42,055 nt of DNA from an uncultured Prevotellaceae bacterium (GCA_946407895.1 CAMJQA010000027.1:1-42055), one strand, 5' to 3'; positions 15,557 through 24,765 are shown, counted from the first letter of the stretch. The notes: generated by a model not told the origin, from the letters alone. Made by a program: numbers and translations.

Positions 15557-17467
15557 ATGAAAGAGAACCACAAGTCTTCGCCCCGCTGGGGCTACCTGCC
15601 CTTCATCCTGACGGGCCTGGCCGTTGTAGCCATTGCCGTGGCTACAGTCATTGAGGATATTCATGGCAGTGAGACGGCCCGCCGCCTTATCTACGGAGCC
15701 TTGTGGTTCAAGCTGCTATGGGCCGCCATCGCCCTGACGGGAGCCTACTGGCTCTATGTGCGCCGCCTGTGGCATCGCCTTCCCGTCTTCTTGCTCCACC
15801 TGAGCCTCATCATCATCCTGCTGGGTGCGCTCATGACGTCGCTCACCGGGAAGAAGGGCACTATACACCTGCGGCAGGGCATTCCGGCCAAGGAGTATAT
15901 CAACAGCGAGTGGCACAGCGTGGAGAAGTTGCCTTTCTACGTCCGGCTGGACTTCTTTACGATTGCCTATTACGCCGGCACCGAGGCTCCGCAGGACTAT
16001 ATCAGCCAGGTTACGATGGAGGACCGGTCCTACACCATCTCCATGAACCATATTGCCAAGCTTAGGGGCTACCGCTTCTTCCAGTCGTCGTATGATGATG
16101 ACATGCAGGGCACTGTGCTCAGCCTTAACTATGACCCGTTTGGCACGCCCGTCACCTACCTGGGCTATGGCTTGCTGGGCCTCAGCATGATGTGGGTTTT
16201 GCTGGCCTCGCGCAAGCGGTTGTTCGTGCTGGCTTTGATTGCGGGCTTCTCCTTCTCGGCAAAGGCCGTTCCTGTGGTTCCCGCCGAAAAGGCTGCCGCG
16301 ATGGAGCGGGAGCAGGTGGTCTGGAACGGTCGCATCGCGCCGATGGGCACGATGGCCCAGGAGTTGCTGCTGAAGCTCCACGGCAAGCGTTCCTACCACG
16401 GCCTGAGCGCCACTCAGGTGGTGAGCAGTATGTTGCTGGAGCCAAGGGCGTGGAGCGAGGAACCCATCATCAAGGTGAAGCGCGGCGTGTACAAAAGGCT
16501 GTCTGACTACGTTGACTACTCGGGCTACGTGCCCCGCCTGCAGAATATGGGGCAGGATCCCAAGACCGACGAGAAGGTGGGCCTCATCCTCATGCTCATG
16601 CAGGGCACGCTCGTGAAGGCCCCGTCGGCCGACGCCGTGCCGCTCTCTGAGAAGCGCGTCAGCGCCGAGCTCGTGTATAACCATGTCGACTGGACGCTTT
16701 GGGCCATGATAGGCTGCTTCCTGCTGGCCATCCTGGCGGGGGTGCGAGAGATGGTCCGGGCGAAGGTTGCCGCCTCAAATTCTTCCGCAGAGGCCTTCGG
16801 GATGTTGCAAGACCCGGGTAAGGGAGATTCAGCGGCCCGCGCGTCGGTGCCCTTGGGCATTTACGTGCCGTTGCTGATTATCCTGCTCTTCCTCGTTGCC
16901 GGATGGTGCATGCGCTGGTACATATCGGGCTTCATACCGCTGAGCAACGGGTTCGAGACGATGTATTTCGTGGCCATGTGCCTGTTGGCCGTGCCCCTTT
17001 TCGTACGGCGCACGCTCTTTATCTCGGTTTTCTCGGCCGCCTTCGTCCTGCTGGTCTCGCATCTGGGCGAGGTGAATCCGCGTATCACCCCGCTGATGCC
17101 TGTGCTGCACAGCCCCTGGCTCAGCGCGCACGTCAGCATCATCATGATGAGCTATGCCTTGCTGGTGCTCAGCATTGTGGAGCGGCGCCTGCTCCGCCTG
17201 GCCGTGTTCTTCCTGGCTGCCGGCATATTCCTTGGTGCAATCTGGGCCAACGTGTCGTGGGGCACCTACTGGAGCTGGGACCCGAAGGAGAGCTGGGCCC
17301 TCATCACCCTGCTTGTATATAGCGTGCCGCTTCACGGCGAGAGCCTGCCCTGGTTCCGCAGCACGCGCAACTATCGCATCTATTCGCTGATGGCTTTGTG
17401 CTGCCTGCTCATGACCTACTTCGGCGTGAACTACCTGCTGGGCGGCATGCACAGCTATGCCAATTGA
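15557..17467 (+). CDS. Fused cytochrome c maturation protein (ResB/CcsB-like N-terminus, CcsA C-terminus)
   Basis: 636 residues, integral inner-membrane protein of the system II heme ligation machinery, which carries heme out and attaches it to CxxCH of exported apocytochromes. The N-terminal part (1-230) has four hydrophobic segments, including LLHLSLIIILLGALMTSLTG with a candidate heme-ligand His and a periplasmic loop. A soluble stretch follows (about 230-370). The C-terminal part (about 370-636) has several membrane helices and the CcsA signature WGTYWSWDPKESW near residues 570-582, plus His-containing LSAHVSIIMMSYALL. Fused ResB-CcsA proteins are normal for Bacteroidetes. The two heme lipoproteins upstream are natural clients. 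Its end overlaps the upstream start choice of feoB, so the two are co-transcribed. Confidence 0.85.
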   Translation: MKENHKSSPRWGYLPFILTGLAVVAIAVATVIEDIHGSETARRLIYGALWFKLLWAAIALTGAYWLYVRRLWHRLPVFLLHLSLIIILLGALMTSLTGKKGTIHLRQGIPAKEYINSEWHSVEKLPFYVRLDFFTIAYYAGTEAPQDYISQVTMEDRSYTISMNHIAKLRGYRFFQSSYDDDMQGTVLSLNYDPFGTPVTYLGYGLLGLSMMWVLLASRKRLFVLALIAGFSFSAKAVPVVPAEKAAAMEREQVVWNGRIAPMGTMAQELLLKLHGKRSYHGLSATQVVSSMLLEPRAWSEEPIIKVKRGVYKRLSDYVDYSGYVPRLQNMGQDPKTDEKVGLILMLMQGTLVKAPSADAVPLSEKRVSAELVYNHVDWTLWAMIGCFLLAILAGVREMVRAKVAASNSSAEAFGMLQDPGKGDSAARASVPLGIYVPLLIILLFLVAGWCMRWYISGFIPLSNGFETMYFVAMCLLAVPLFVRRTLFISVFSAAFVLLVSHLGEVNPRITPLMPVLHSPWLSAHVSIIMMSYALLVLSIVERRLLRLAVFFLAAGIFLGAIWANVSWGTYWSWDPKESWALITLLVYSVPLHGESLPWFRSTRNYRIYSLMALCCLLMTYFGVNYLLGGMHSYAN

Positions 17468-19847
17468 CCAAAAGGATATCTTTCTGACTGAAAAAATGAC
17501 CCTGAGAGAACTTCACATAGGACAAAGCGCCGTCATCACCAAGGTGGGCGGCGAAGGGGCCCTGCGCCAGCACTTCCTGGACATGGGCATGATTCCCGGC
17601 GTCAGCGTCACGCTTGAAAAGTACGCGCCATTGGGCGACCCGATGGAACTGCGCCTGCGTGACTACCAGCTCACCCTCCGCCTGGCCGATGCCGGGCAGA
17701 TTGAGGTGGACACGAACCCCCCGGCCGACACGGCCGAGGCCAGCGAGATGGAGATAGAACCCGTGGAGGTTCACCATCCCATTGAGCATCCGGGCCTGGG
17801 TGAGAACGGGCCCCGGTATCACGAAGGCGATTCGCGCCGCCGCAGCCGCCGCCTGACGTTTGCCCTGGTTGGCAACCAGAACTGCGGCAAGACGACCCTC
17901 TTCAACCAGCTGACGGGCAGCAACCAGCACGTCGGCAACTTCCCGGGCGTGACGGTGGACCGCAAGGACGGTGTCATCAAGGGGCATCCCGAGGCCGTAG
18001 TGACCGACCTGCCCGGCATATACAGCCTGTCGCCCTACACGAGCGAGGAGGTCGTAAGCCGGCAGTTCATACTCGACAGTCATCCCTCCGGCATCATCAA
18101 TATTGTGGACGCCACCAACATCGAGCGCAATCTCTACCTGACCATGCAGCTCATGGAGCTGGGCATTCCCATGGTACTGGCGCTCAATATGATGGACGAG
18201 GTGAAGAGCAACGGCGGCACCATCCGCATCAATGAGATGGAGCAACTGCTGGGCATTCCCGTGATTCCGATCAGCGCCATGAAGAATGAGGGTGTGGACG
18301 AACTGGTGGAGCATGCCATCCACGTGGCGCACTATCAGGAAGCCCCGGCGCGCCAGGACTTCTGCGATGCCTCGGACCACGGCGGCGCGGTTCACCGTTG
18401 CCTGCACAGCATCATGCATTTCGTTGAGGACCATGCCCAGCGGGCCGGCATTCCCGTGAGGTTTGCCGCCGGCAAGCTCATTGAGGGCGACGCGCTGGTG
18501 GCCCGGGCCCTGGGGCTGACCAGGAACGAGATGGAGACGGTGGAGCACATCCTGCGCCAGATGGAGGAGGAGCGCGGGCTCGACCGCCAGGCCGCCATGG
18601 CCGACATGCGCTTCGGCTACATTGCGCGCGTTTGCCGCCAGGCCGTGGTGAAGCCGCGCGAGAGCCGCGAGCGCCGCCGCAGCCGTCGCATAGACCGAAT
18701 CTTGACCGGGCGGTGGACGGCCATTCCGGCCTTTGTGTGTATCATGGGCCTGATATTCTGGCTGACGTTCAATACGGCGGGCCTCTGGCTGCAGGACCTT
18801 ATGCAGGCGGGCATTGAGTGGTTCACCGAGGCGAGCGACCGCGCCCTGACGCGCTGGGACATTGCCCCGGCCGTGCACTCGCTTGTCATCGACGGCGTTT
18901 ACGGCGGCGTGGGCACGGTGCTCGTATTCCTGCCCCTCATTGTCTTCCTGTTCTTCTTCCTGAGCCTTCTCGAGGACAGCGGCTACATGGCCCGCATAGC
19001 CTTTGTGATGGACCGCTCGCTGCGGCGCCTCGGGCTGTCGGGCCGCAGCATCGTCTCGCTGCTCCTGGGCTTCGGATGCAGCGTGCCCAGCATCATGGCC
19101 AGCCGCACGCTGCCCAGCGAGCGCGACCGCAGGCTGACCATCCTGCTCACGCCCTTCATGAGCTGCACGGCCAAGATTCCCATCTACGCCTTCTTCTCGG
19201 CGGCCTTCTTCCCGGGCCATGCGGGGCTGGTGATGACGAGCCTCTACGTGCTGGGCATCGTGGCGGGTATACTGACGGCCCTGTGCTTCAAGCACACGGT
19301 GGTGCGGGGCGAGGCCGTGCCCTTCGTGATGGAGCTGCCCAACTACCGCCTGCCCGTCATGGGCAACGTGCTGCGCCTGTTGTGGGACAAGGCGCGCGAC
19401 TTCCTGCAGCGGGCCTTCTCGGTAATCTTCCTGGCCTCGATTGCGATATGGTTCCTGCAGACGTTCGACTTCCAGCTGCAGATGGTGGAGGCGGGCCATG
19501 AGTCGGCCAGCATCCTGGGTCGCACGGCAAGCCTTGTGGCACCGCTTTTTGCCCCCCTGGGCTTCGGCGACTGGCGCATAGTGACGGCCCTCGTGAGCGG
19601 ATTCCTGGCCAAGGAGGTTGTGGTGAGCACGCTGAGCACCCTCTTCGCCGGCGGGGGGCTCACCGAGGTGCTCACGGCGGGCACCGCCTACTGCCTGCTC
19701 GTCTTCTGCCTGCTATATACGCCCTGCGTGGCGGCCATAGCAACGGTGCGTCGCGAGCTGGGAGGGCGCTGGGCCCTGCTGGTGGTGTTGTTCCAGTGCG
19801 TTGTGGCCTGGCTGGCGGCCTTCGCCTTCAGTATTTTCCTGTCATGA
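17457..19847 (+). CDS. feoB: Ferrous iron transport protein FeoA-FeoB fusion
   Basis: 796 residues from ATG 17457, which overlaps the ccs stop; ATG 17496 (MTLRELHIGQ) matches the usual FeoA beginning and may be the true start. Residues 14-85 are a FeoA SH3-like domain (FLDMGMIPGVSVTLEKYAPL). Residues about 135-330 are the G-protein domain: G1 GNQNCGKTT, G2 region GNFPGVTVDRK, G3 DLPG, G4 NMMD. From about residue 400 come the membrane helices of the transporter with the two Gate motifs: LLLGFGCSVPSIMASRTL and FMSCTAKIPIYAFF. FeoB moves Fe(II) into the cytoplasm, important for anaerobes. The fusion with FeoA is usual in Bacteroidetes. It is followed without a gap by a Cys-rich mini-protein. Confidence 0.96.
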   Translation: MPIDQKDIFLTEKMTLRELHIGQSAVITKVGGEGALRQHFLDMGMIPGVSVTLEKYAPLGDPMELRLRDYQLTLRLADAGQIEVDTNPPADTAEASEMEIEPVEVHHPIEHPGLGENGPRYHEGDSRRRSRRLTFALVGNQNCGKTTLFNQLTGSNQHVGNFPGVTVDRKDGVIKGHPEAVVTDLPGIYSLSPYTSEEVVSRQFILDSHPSGIINIVDATNIERNLYLTMQLMELGIPMVLALNMMDEVKSNGGTIRINEMEQLLGIPVIPISAMKNEGVDELVEHAIHVAHYQEAPARQDFCDASDHGGAVHRCLHSIMHFVEDHAQRAGIPVRFAAGKLIEGDALVARALGLTRNEMETVEHILRQMEEERGLDRQAAMADMRFGYIARVCRQAVVKPRESRERRRSRRIDRILTGRWTAIPAFVCIMGLIFWLTFNTAGLWLQDLMQAGIEWFTEASDRALTRWDIAPAVHSLVIDGVYGGVGTVLVFLPLIVFLFFFLSLLEDSGYMARIAFVMDRSLRRLGLSGRSIVSLLLGFGCSVPSIMASRTLPSERDRRLTILLTPFMSCTAKIPIYAFFSAAFFPGHAGLVMTSLYVLGIVAGILTALCFKHTVVRGEAVPFVMELPNYRLPVMGNVLRLLWDKARDFLQRAFSVIFLASIAIWFLQTFDFQLQMVEAGHESASILGRTASLVAPLFAPLGFGDWRIVTALVSGFLAKEVVVSTLSTLFAGGGLTEVLTAGTAYCLLVFCLLYTPCVAAIATVRRELGGRWALLVVLFQCVVAWLAAFAFSIFLS

Positions 19848-20005
19848 ACATCCAGAGCATCCTTCTGCTGCTGGCCGTCGTGGGCGTAGCGCTCGTCGTG
19901 CTGGTCAGGTATGTGCGCCGCTGTCGGCGCACGGGCGGCTGCGGCTCCTGCCGGTGCAGCGATTGCTGCCCGGGCGCTGCCGGCGGCCGGTGCGGCTGCA
20001 AATAG
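19844..20005 (+). CDS. FeoB-associated Cys-rich membrane mini-protein
   Basis: 53 residues. Its ATG overlaps the feoB stop (ATGA, 19844-19847), a layout that couples their translation. One membrane helix (SILLLLAVVGVALVVLVRYV) is followed by a short basic stretch and a Cys-rich tail with CGSCRCSDCCPG and a final CGCK: seven Cys in about 25 residues. Small proteins of this kind after feoB are known in Firmicutes and Bacteroidetes and may take the place of FeoC or bind iron at the cytoplasmic mouth. The longer in-frame start at 19796 lies inside feoB and is unlikely. Confidence 0.8.
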   Translation: MNIQSILLLLAVVGVALVVLVRYVRRCRRTGGCGSCRCSDCCPGAAGGRCGCK

Positions 20006-20058
20006 GGTGGGGGCTTGTGTGCCTTCCGCTATTTCCGGCCGGTAATCATCTGTTTCCT

Positions 20059-20264
20059 CATTCTTTTTCGTGGAAGAGAATATCGCGAGCCCCCCGAAAC
20101 ATTCTCATTCGTGGAAGAGAATATCGCGGGGCTCCAGAATCATTCTCATTCGTGGAAGAGAATGTCGCAAGCCCCTTGCGAGCTCTCCGCCGGCAGATTT
20201 TAGCCTCGCAAGGGGCTTGCGAGCCCTCCGTTGGCAGGTTTGGGTCTCGCAAGGGGCTTGCGAG
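20059..20264. repeat. 41-bp tandem array made of two palindromic unit types
   Basis: Three units start at 20059, 20100 and 20141, exactly 41 bp apart. Each carries CATTCTC...GTGGAAGAGAAT, whose ATTCTC and GAGAAT arms form a hairpin. In the third unit the 3' half changes to a second palindrome, TCGCAAG-CCC-CTTGCGA (from 20164). It recurs, with GGG as loop, at 20205-20223 and 20246-20264, again exactly 41 bp apart. The period is therefore kept across the change of unit type. The array fills the gap between the Feo mini-protein and the GT-SpoIID fusion. It may end the feo transcript or be a mobile-type repeat. Confidence 0.88.
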
Positions 20265-20338
20265 CTCTCCGTCGATGGGGCAGAATATATTGCCGCCCCG
20301 CCCGCCGAAGGCGATGCCCGCCTGCAGGCCGGCTCGGT

Positions 20339-20352
20339 CGCCCCGCGGGGCG
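20339..20352. repeat. GC-only palindrome
   Basis: CGCCCCGCGGGGCG is a perfect 14-bp palindrome in a very GC-rich stretch (20280-20370) between the 41-bp array and the next gene. No gene is supported in 20265-20447. Confidence 0.6.
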
Positions 20353-20425
20353 GGGGCCGGGGGCCTTGCACGGAATAAAAATGAATTTTCTTTGCCCGGA
20401 AGGCGCGTATGTCATAATTTTTATG

Positions 20426-20433
20426 TAAATTTG
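20426..20433 (+). promoter_or_regulatory. Possible -7 element of the GT-DUF4922-SpoIID gene
   Basis: TAAATTTG fits TAnnTTTG and lies 23 bases before the ATG at 20457. No TTG is found about 20 bp upstream, so this is weak. The sequence TTTGCCCGGAA overlaps it and is repeated at 20391. Confidence 0.4.
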
Positions 20434-20456
20434 CCCGGAAAATAGTTGTGCAACTC

Positions 20457-23400
20457 ATGAAAATAGATTGTTTTATCCCCTGGACGAGCGATGAGCAGGC
20501 CGCCCCGACGATGGCCGAACTCCGCCAGGACCCGCATGTAAATGCCATACACCTGCTGCGCGACGGCTCGGCCGGACAGACCCGCACGCTGCGCTTCATT
20601 GCCCAGCAGGCCTCGGCGCCCTACATTTTATTATATACCAAGTACGACACGCTACGCCTGGGCTACCGCGCCCTGACCCGATGGCTCACCATCGCCCAGG
20701 ACAGCGGCGCCGAGATGCTCTATGCCGACCACTACACGCTCAGTCCCGACGGCAAGCTCGCTCCCATGCCCCTCATCGACTGCCAGCAGGGTTCCGTGCG
20801 CGATGACTTCCAGATGGGCTCGCTCCTGCTGCTGCGCACCGACGCCCTGCGCCGCTACATCGGCCAGGAGGGGCTCCATGCCTACCAGTATGCCGCCCTC
20901 TACGACCTGCGGCTCCACCTCAGCCTCAGCCGCCTGCCCCTCCACGTCGACGAGTACCTCTACACCGAGGTGGAGCAGGACACGCGGCTGAGCGGGCAGA
21001 AGCAGTTCGACTACGTGGACCCTCGCAACCGCGCCCGGCAGGTGGAGATGGAGCGCGCCTGCACCCGCCACCTGCGCGCCCTGAACGCCTACCTGCACGG
21101 CAACGAGTGCGACGAGGTCTGCCTCGAGGCCGGCGAGTTCCCGGTGGAAGCCAGCGTGGTCATACCCGTGCGCAACCGCGTGCGCACCATTGCCGACGCC
21201 ATCCGCAGCGTGCTCGGGCAGCAGACCCGCTTCCCCTACAACCTCATCGTCGTCGATAACCACAGCACCGACGGCACCAGCGACGTCATCCGGGAGTTCG
21301 CAGCCGACCGGCGCGTCGTCCACGTCATTCCGGAGCGCCACGACCTGGGCATCGGCGGCTGCTGGAACCTGGCTGTGCACCACGAGCGGGCCGGACGCTT
21401 CCTCGTGCAGCTCGACAGCGACGACCTCTACTCCTCGCCATCCACCCTGCAGCGCATCGTCGACAAATTCTACGAGGAGCGGGCTGCCATGGTCATCGGC
21501 TCGTACCGCATGTGCGACTTCCAGCTGCGCACGCTGCCGCCCGGCCTCATCGACCACCGCGAGTGGACGCCGCTCAACGGCCGCAACAACGCCCTGCGCA
21601 TAAACGGCCTCGGCGCGCCGCGCGCCTTCTTCACCCCCGTCGTGCGGGAGCTGCAGATTCCCAATACAAGCTATGGCGAGGACTATGCGCTCGGCCTGAT
21701 GATAAGCCGGCGCTACCGCATAGGCCGCATCTACGACGAGCTATACCTGTGCCGCCGATGGGAGGGCAACAGCGATGCCGCCCTCAGCCAGGAGCGCATA
21801 AACCGCAACAACCAGTACAAAGACCACCTGCGCAGCCTCGAAATCATGGCCCGGCAGCATCTCAACCAGCAGTGGCAGCGGAAACTTTCGGCCCAGGACG
21901 TCGACGACTTCTTCCGGCAGGAAATCCGGCAGTGGCCCGAGGCCGCCCGGCGCTACCGCGACCTCGCCGAGCGCGTTGAGACGCGCCAGCTGCCCCTCGG
22001 CGAGGACATCCGGCTCGTAGCACAGTTCAACCCCGCACGCATACAGAGCACCGCGGCCGCCACCGACCCCGCCAGCATCCAGGCGCGGCCCTGCTTCCTG
22101 TGCGACCACAACCGCCCCCCGCAGCAGCACAAGCTCACGACCCTGAAACACTACCAGCTGCTCGTCAACCCCTTCCCCATACTGCCACAGCACTTCACCA
22201 TACCCACACGGCGACACACCCCGCAGTCGATCTACAGCCACTTCGGCACCATGCGCCAGCTCGCATGGACCATGCCCCGCCACATCATCTTCTACAACGG
22301 CCCCGTATGCGGCGCATCGTGCCCCGACCACATGCACTTGCAGGCCGGCAGCCGGGGCATCGTGCCCATCGAGAAGGACTGGCTCCGATACGAGAAAGAC
22401 CTGCAGAAACTCTATCCCCTCACCGGCGAGCAGACCGCCGAGGTGGAGCAGGCAGGCGACGTCAGCAGCCGCTGCGGCCTGTACTACCTGCCCAGCTACG
22501 TCTGCCCCGTATTCGTCATACGCAGCCTGCCCAACGAGGCCGACAGCCTGCTCTGCCAGCGCATATACAAGGCCCTGCCCGTGCACGGCGACGAAGGCGA
22601 GCCCCGCCTCAACCTCGTCTCCTGGCGCCAGGAAGGCACCTCTACCCATCCCGACGAAATCGTCACCCTCCTGTTCCCCCGCGCAAAGCACCGGCCCGAC
22701 TGCTACTACGACAGCGACGAAAACCGGCGCATTATGATAAGCCCCGGCGCCCTCGACATGTGCGGACTGCTCATCACGCCGCGCCCCGACGACTTCCGGC
22801 GCCTCACCCCCGAGTGGGCAGCCCGGATACTGCAGGAGGTGACGATGACCCGTCGCGACCTGGAGCCCGTCATACGCAGCGTGCAGGGCCTCAGCCACGA
22901 CGACGCGGCCCCGCAGGCCGGCGGCGCCCCCCAGAGCTCCCGCGACGAGGCCCCCGGCTCCCCGTTCGCCGAATTCCCGGCCGGAAATCAGCCCCAGGTA
23001 TCCGTCGGCATCATGACAGCACCGAAAATCAGCTTCAGCATGAACGGCGAGTACTCCGCAAAGGGTCAGCCCGTGCACGGCGACGGCCTCGTGGAGTGCC
23101 AGGACGGATGCGTGAAGTGGCAGGACACCCTCTACCGCGAACTCACCTTCCGCCCCGCCGCCCCGGGAGCCACCTTCTGCCTGCACAATGTAACCATCGG
23201 ACAGAACTTCCACTGGGAGAGGCAGGAAAGCCAGACCTTCACCGGCACACTGCGCCTCGTCGTGGAGGAGGACAAGGTAGTGGCCATCAACGAACTGCCT
23301 GTGGAGGATTATCTGACCAGCGTAATCAGCAGCGAGATGAAATCCTCGTGCAGCCTCGAGTTCCTCAAGGCCGCAGCCGTCATCAGCCGCAGCTGGCTGC

Positions 23401-24218
23401 TCGCACAGATGGAGAAACGGCGCACTGGCGAAGGCAAGAGCCCCGGATTCTTCTCCCTGTCGCGAACCGAGGAGGAACTCGTACGGTGGTATGACCGCGA
23501 AGACCATACCCTGTTCGACGTCTGTGCCGACGACCATTGCCAGCGCTATCAGGGCGTAACCCGCATCCTCAGCCCACAGGTCCAGCAGGCCATCGCCGCC
23601 ACTCGCGGACAGATACTCGTCAGCGGAGGCCGCATCTGCGACACGCGCTTCGGCAAGTGCTGCGGCGGACAGACCAACGAGTTCCAATATTGCTGGCAGA
23701 ATGTGCGCCATCCCTATCTCTCGTCGGTCGCCGACCCCTTCTGCAACATTCAGGACCCCTCCATACTGAAGCGCGTACTCAACGACTACGACCTGGAGAC
23801 CACCGACTTCTATCGATGGAGCGCGGAATACTCCCAGGAGGAGCTTTCCGGCCTCATAAACGCACGCCTGAAACTCGACCTCGGCCAAATCCTGCGCCTC
23901 GAACCACTCGAGGCCGGCCCCGGCGGACATATTTCGCGCCTCCGCATAGTAGGCACGAAGCGCAGCTTCATCGTCGGGAAGGAACTGGAGATACGCCGCA
24001 CCCTGAGCCCCACCCACCTCAAAAGCAGCGCCTTCACAGTGGAATACATCGGTGTGGCCGACGGCATTCCGGCCGCCTTCAGGCTCAACGGCAAAGGCTG
24101 GGGACACGGCGTCGGCCTTTGCCAGATAGGCGCCGCCGTAATGGGACATCAGGGCTATCCCTTCCGCAAAATCCTGAGCCACTACTATACCGGCGCACAG
24201 CTGAAACGCCTGTACTGA
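20457..24218 (+). CDS. Three-part fusion: glycosyltransferase 2, DUF4922 (GalT/HIT-like), SpoIID domain
   Basis: 1253 residues from ATG 20457; GTG 20448 is an alternative. Residues 1-225 look like a degenerate GT-A domain ([16 protein letters not shown]). Residues 230-460 are a full family 2 glycosyltransferase: [21 protein letters not shown] and the metal-binding [10 protein letters not shown]. Residues 500-800 match DUF4922, starting with [19 protein letters not shown] (HxHxQ, H625) is the active-site pattern of GalT/HIT nucleotidyltransferases. Residues about 880-1253 are a SpoIID/LytB domain: [17 protein letters not shown] with a likely catalytic Glu, [15 protein letters not shown], and [13 protein letters not shown]. 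SpoIID proteins cut denuded glycan strands in spore formers; this organism should not sporulate. No signal peptide is visible, so how the SpoIID part meets peptidoglycan is unclear. Codons strongly favour C in third position. A good terminator follows. Confidence 0.85.
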   Translation: MKIDCFIPWTSDEQAAPTMAELRQDPHVNAIHLLRDGSAGQTRTLRFIAQQASAPYILLYTKYDTLRLGYRALTRWLTIAQDSGAEMLYADHYTLSPDGKLAPMPLIDCQQGSVRDDFQMGSLLLLRTDALRRYIGQEGLHAYQYAALYDLRLHLSLSRLPLHVDEYLYTEVEQDTRLSGQKQFDYVDPRNRARQVEMERACTRHLRALNAYLHGNECDEVCLEAGEFPVEASVVIPVRNRVRTIADAIRSVLGQQTRFPYNLIVVDNHSTDGTSDVIREFAADRRVVHVIPERHDLGIGGCWNLAVHHERAGRFLVQLDSDDLYSSPSTLQRIVDKFYEERAAMVIGSYRMCDFQLRTLPPGLIDHREWTPLNGRNNALRINGLGAPRAFFTPVVRELQIPNTSYGEDYALGLMISRRYRIGRIYDELYLCRRWEGNSDAALSQERINRNNQYKDHLRSLEIMARQHLNQQWQRKLSAQDVDDFFRQEIRQWPEAARRYRDLAERVETRQLPLGEDIRLVAQFNPARIQSTAAATDPASIQARPCFLCDHNRPPQQHKLTTLKHYQLLVNPFPILPQHFTIPTRRHTPQSIYSHFGTMRQLAWTMPRHIIFYNGPVCGASCPDHMHLQAGSRGIVPIEKDWLRYEKDLQKLYPLTGEQTAEVEQAGDVSSRCGLYYLPSYVCPVFVIRSLPNEADSLLCQRIYKALPVHGDEGEPRLNLVSWRQEGTSTHPDEIVTLLFPRAKHRPDCYYDSDENRRIMISPGALDMCGLLITPRPDDFRRLTPEWAARILQEVTMTRRDLEPVIRSVQGLSHDDAAPQAGGAPQSSRDEAPGSPFAEFPAGNQPQVSVGIMTAPKISFSMNGEYSAKGQPVHGDGLVECQDGCVKWQDTLYRELTFRPAAPGATFCLHNVTIGQNFHWERQESQTFTGTLRLVVEEDKVVAINELPVEDYLTSVISSEMKSSCSLEFLKAAAVISRSWLLAQMEKRRTGEGKSPGFFSLSRTEEELVRWYDREDHTLFDVCADDHCQRYQGVTRILSPQVQQAIAATRGQILVSGGRICDTRFGKCCGGQTNEFQYCWQNVRHPYLSSVADPFCNIQDPSILKRVLNDYDLETTDFYRWSAEYSQEELSGLINARLKLDLGQILRLEPLEAGPGGHISRLRIVGTKRSFIVGKELEIRRTLSPTHLKSSAFTVEYIGVADGIPAAFRLNGKGWGHGVGLCQIGAAVMGHQGYPFRKILSHYYTGAQLKRLY

Positions 24219-24299
24219 CGGCGTCTCGTCCCGCGAGTGCAGAAAATTCTCCGCCCCGTTCGTGCATGGCGCCGCGCATTTGCACTGCAAGTGCTGAAT

Positions 24300-24342
24300 A
24301 AGGTCGTTTGACGTCGCTTCAAGCGGCCTTTTCGTTCTTTGT
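24300..24342 (+). terminator. Terminator of the GT-DUF4922-SpoIID gene
   Basis: A 12-bp stem, AAGGTCGTTTGA (24300-24311) with TCAAGCGGCCTT (24319-24330), with two G-U pairs and a 7-base loop, then TTCGTTCTTTGTT. It lies 82 bases after the stop. Confidence 0.75.
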
Positions 24343-24395
24343 TGTTTACCTTTTGCCATCCCAATCGTTATTATAGCAGCAGAGCATATCGCCAA

Positions 24396-24593
24396 ATGGA
24401 GCAGCAGGACTTTCAATATATAGCAGCAACACTCCGGCCACGACTCATGGGGCTGTGCGTTCAGTTCTTCGGGATGCATGGATGTATGACGAACCTGTCG
24501 GTTACGGTGTTAACCCAACCATCACCTGCAACCTCGGCTACAAAAGAAACAATTGGAAATGTCAGAAAAAGGAAGAGTCCTGCAAATCAATAG
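24396..24593 (+). pseudogene. Remnant of an ECF-type sigma factor N-terminus
   Basis: From the ATG at 24396 the frame reads MEQQDFQYIAATLRPRLMGL and then CVQFFG, which looks like region 2.1 of Bacteroidales sigma-70/ECF factors (pattern: short acidic start, FxxIAxxLRPRL). After about 26 residues the similarity stops, and the rest (to 24593) shows no sigma region 2.2 or 4 and runs into the terminator of tRNA-Asn. A complete factor would be about 170-190 residues. I take it as a broken leftover from recombination beside a tRNA gene. A chance match over so short a stretch cannot be excluded. Confidence 0.4.
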
Positions 24594-24607
24594 TTTGCAG
24601 GACTCTT
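24573..24607 (-). terminator. Terminator of tRNA-Asn
   Basis: A perfect 14-bp stem, AAGAGTCCTGCAAA (24573-24586) with TTTGCAGGACTCTT (24594-24607), loop of 7. It begins 10 bases after the tRNA 3' end on the minus strand. It is symmetrical enough to work in either direction. Confidence 0.8.
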
Positions 24608-24616
24608 TCTCTCTTG

Positions 24617-24690
24617 CGCTTCAGGATGGGCTTGAACCAACGACCCCATGATTAACAGTCATGTGCTCTAACCAACTGAGCTACTGAAGC
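24617..24690 (-). tRNA. tRNA-Asn (GTT)
   Basis: On the minus strand the 74 bases fold as a cloverleaf: acceptor GCTTCAG pairs with CTGAAGC; the anticodon stem CATGA/TCATG encloses CTGTTAA, giving anticodon GTT. The T loop is TTCAAGC with GG-TTCAA flanking. The discriminator is G and CCA is not encoded. The tRNA is transcribed from its own promoter at 24735-24765. Confidence 0.95.
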
Positions 24691-24734
24691 AGGGATTTCA
24701 GCACTTTTTTGTGCTTTAACCTTGAATTGCGGTG

Positions 24735-24765
24735 CAAAAGTATAGGTTTTTTTGGAAATATGCAA
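24735..24765 (-). promoter_or_regulatory. Promoter of tRNA-Asn, overlapping the divergent kinase promoter
   Basis: On the minus strand: TTG (24765-24763), 20 bp, TACTTTTG (24742-24735), a very good match. An AGCAC/GTGCT hairpin (24700-24715) follows in the leader before the tRNA. Confidence 0.72.

Noticed and set aside
17409..19499. 696-codon minus-strand frame over feoB
   Set aside because: Shadow of feoB; composition rich in His, Gln, Arg and Ala with no motif and no promoter.
20058..20445. Several short open frames on both strands in the repeat region
   Set aside because: They arise from the 41-bp repeats and GC-rich sequence; no start context or family pattern.
21741..24479. 912-codon open frame on the minus strand
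   Set aside because: It is the mirror of the GC-rich fusion gene, whose codon bias removes stops from the opposite strand. The plus strand has clear domain motifs; this frame has none.
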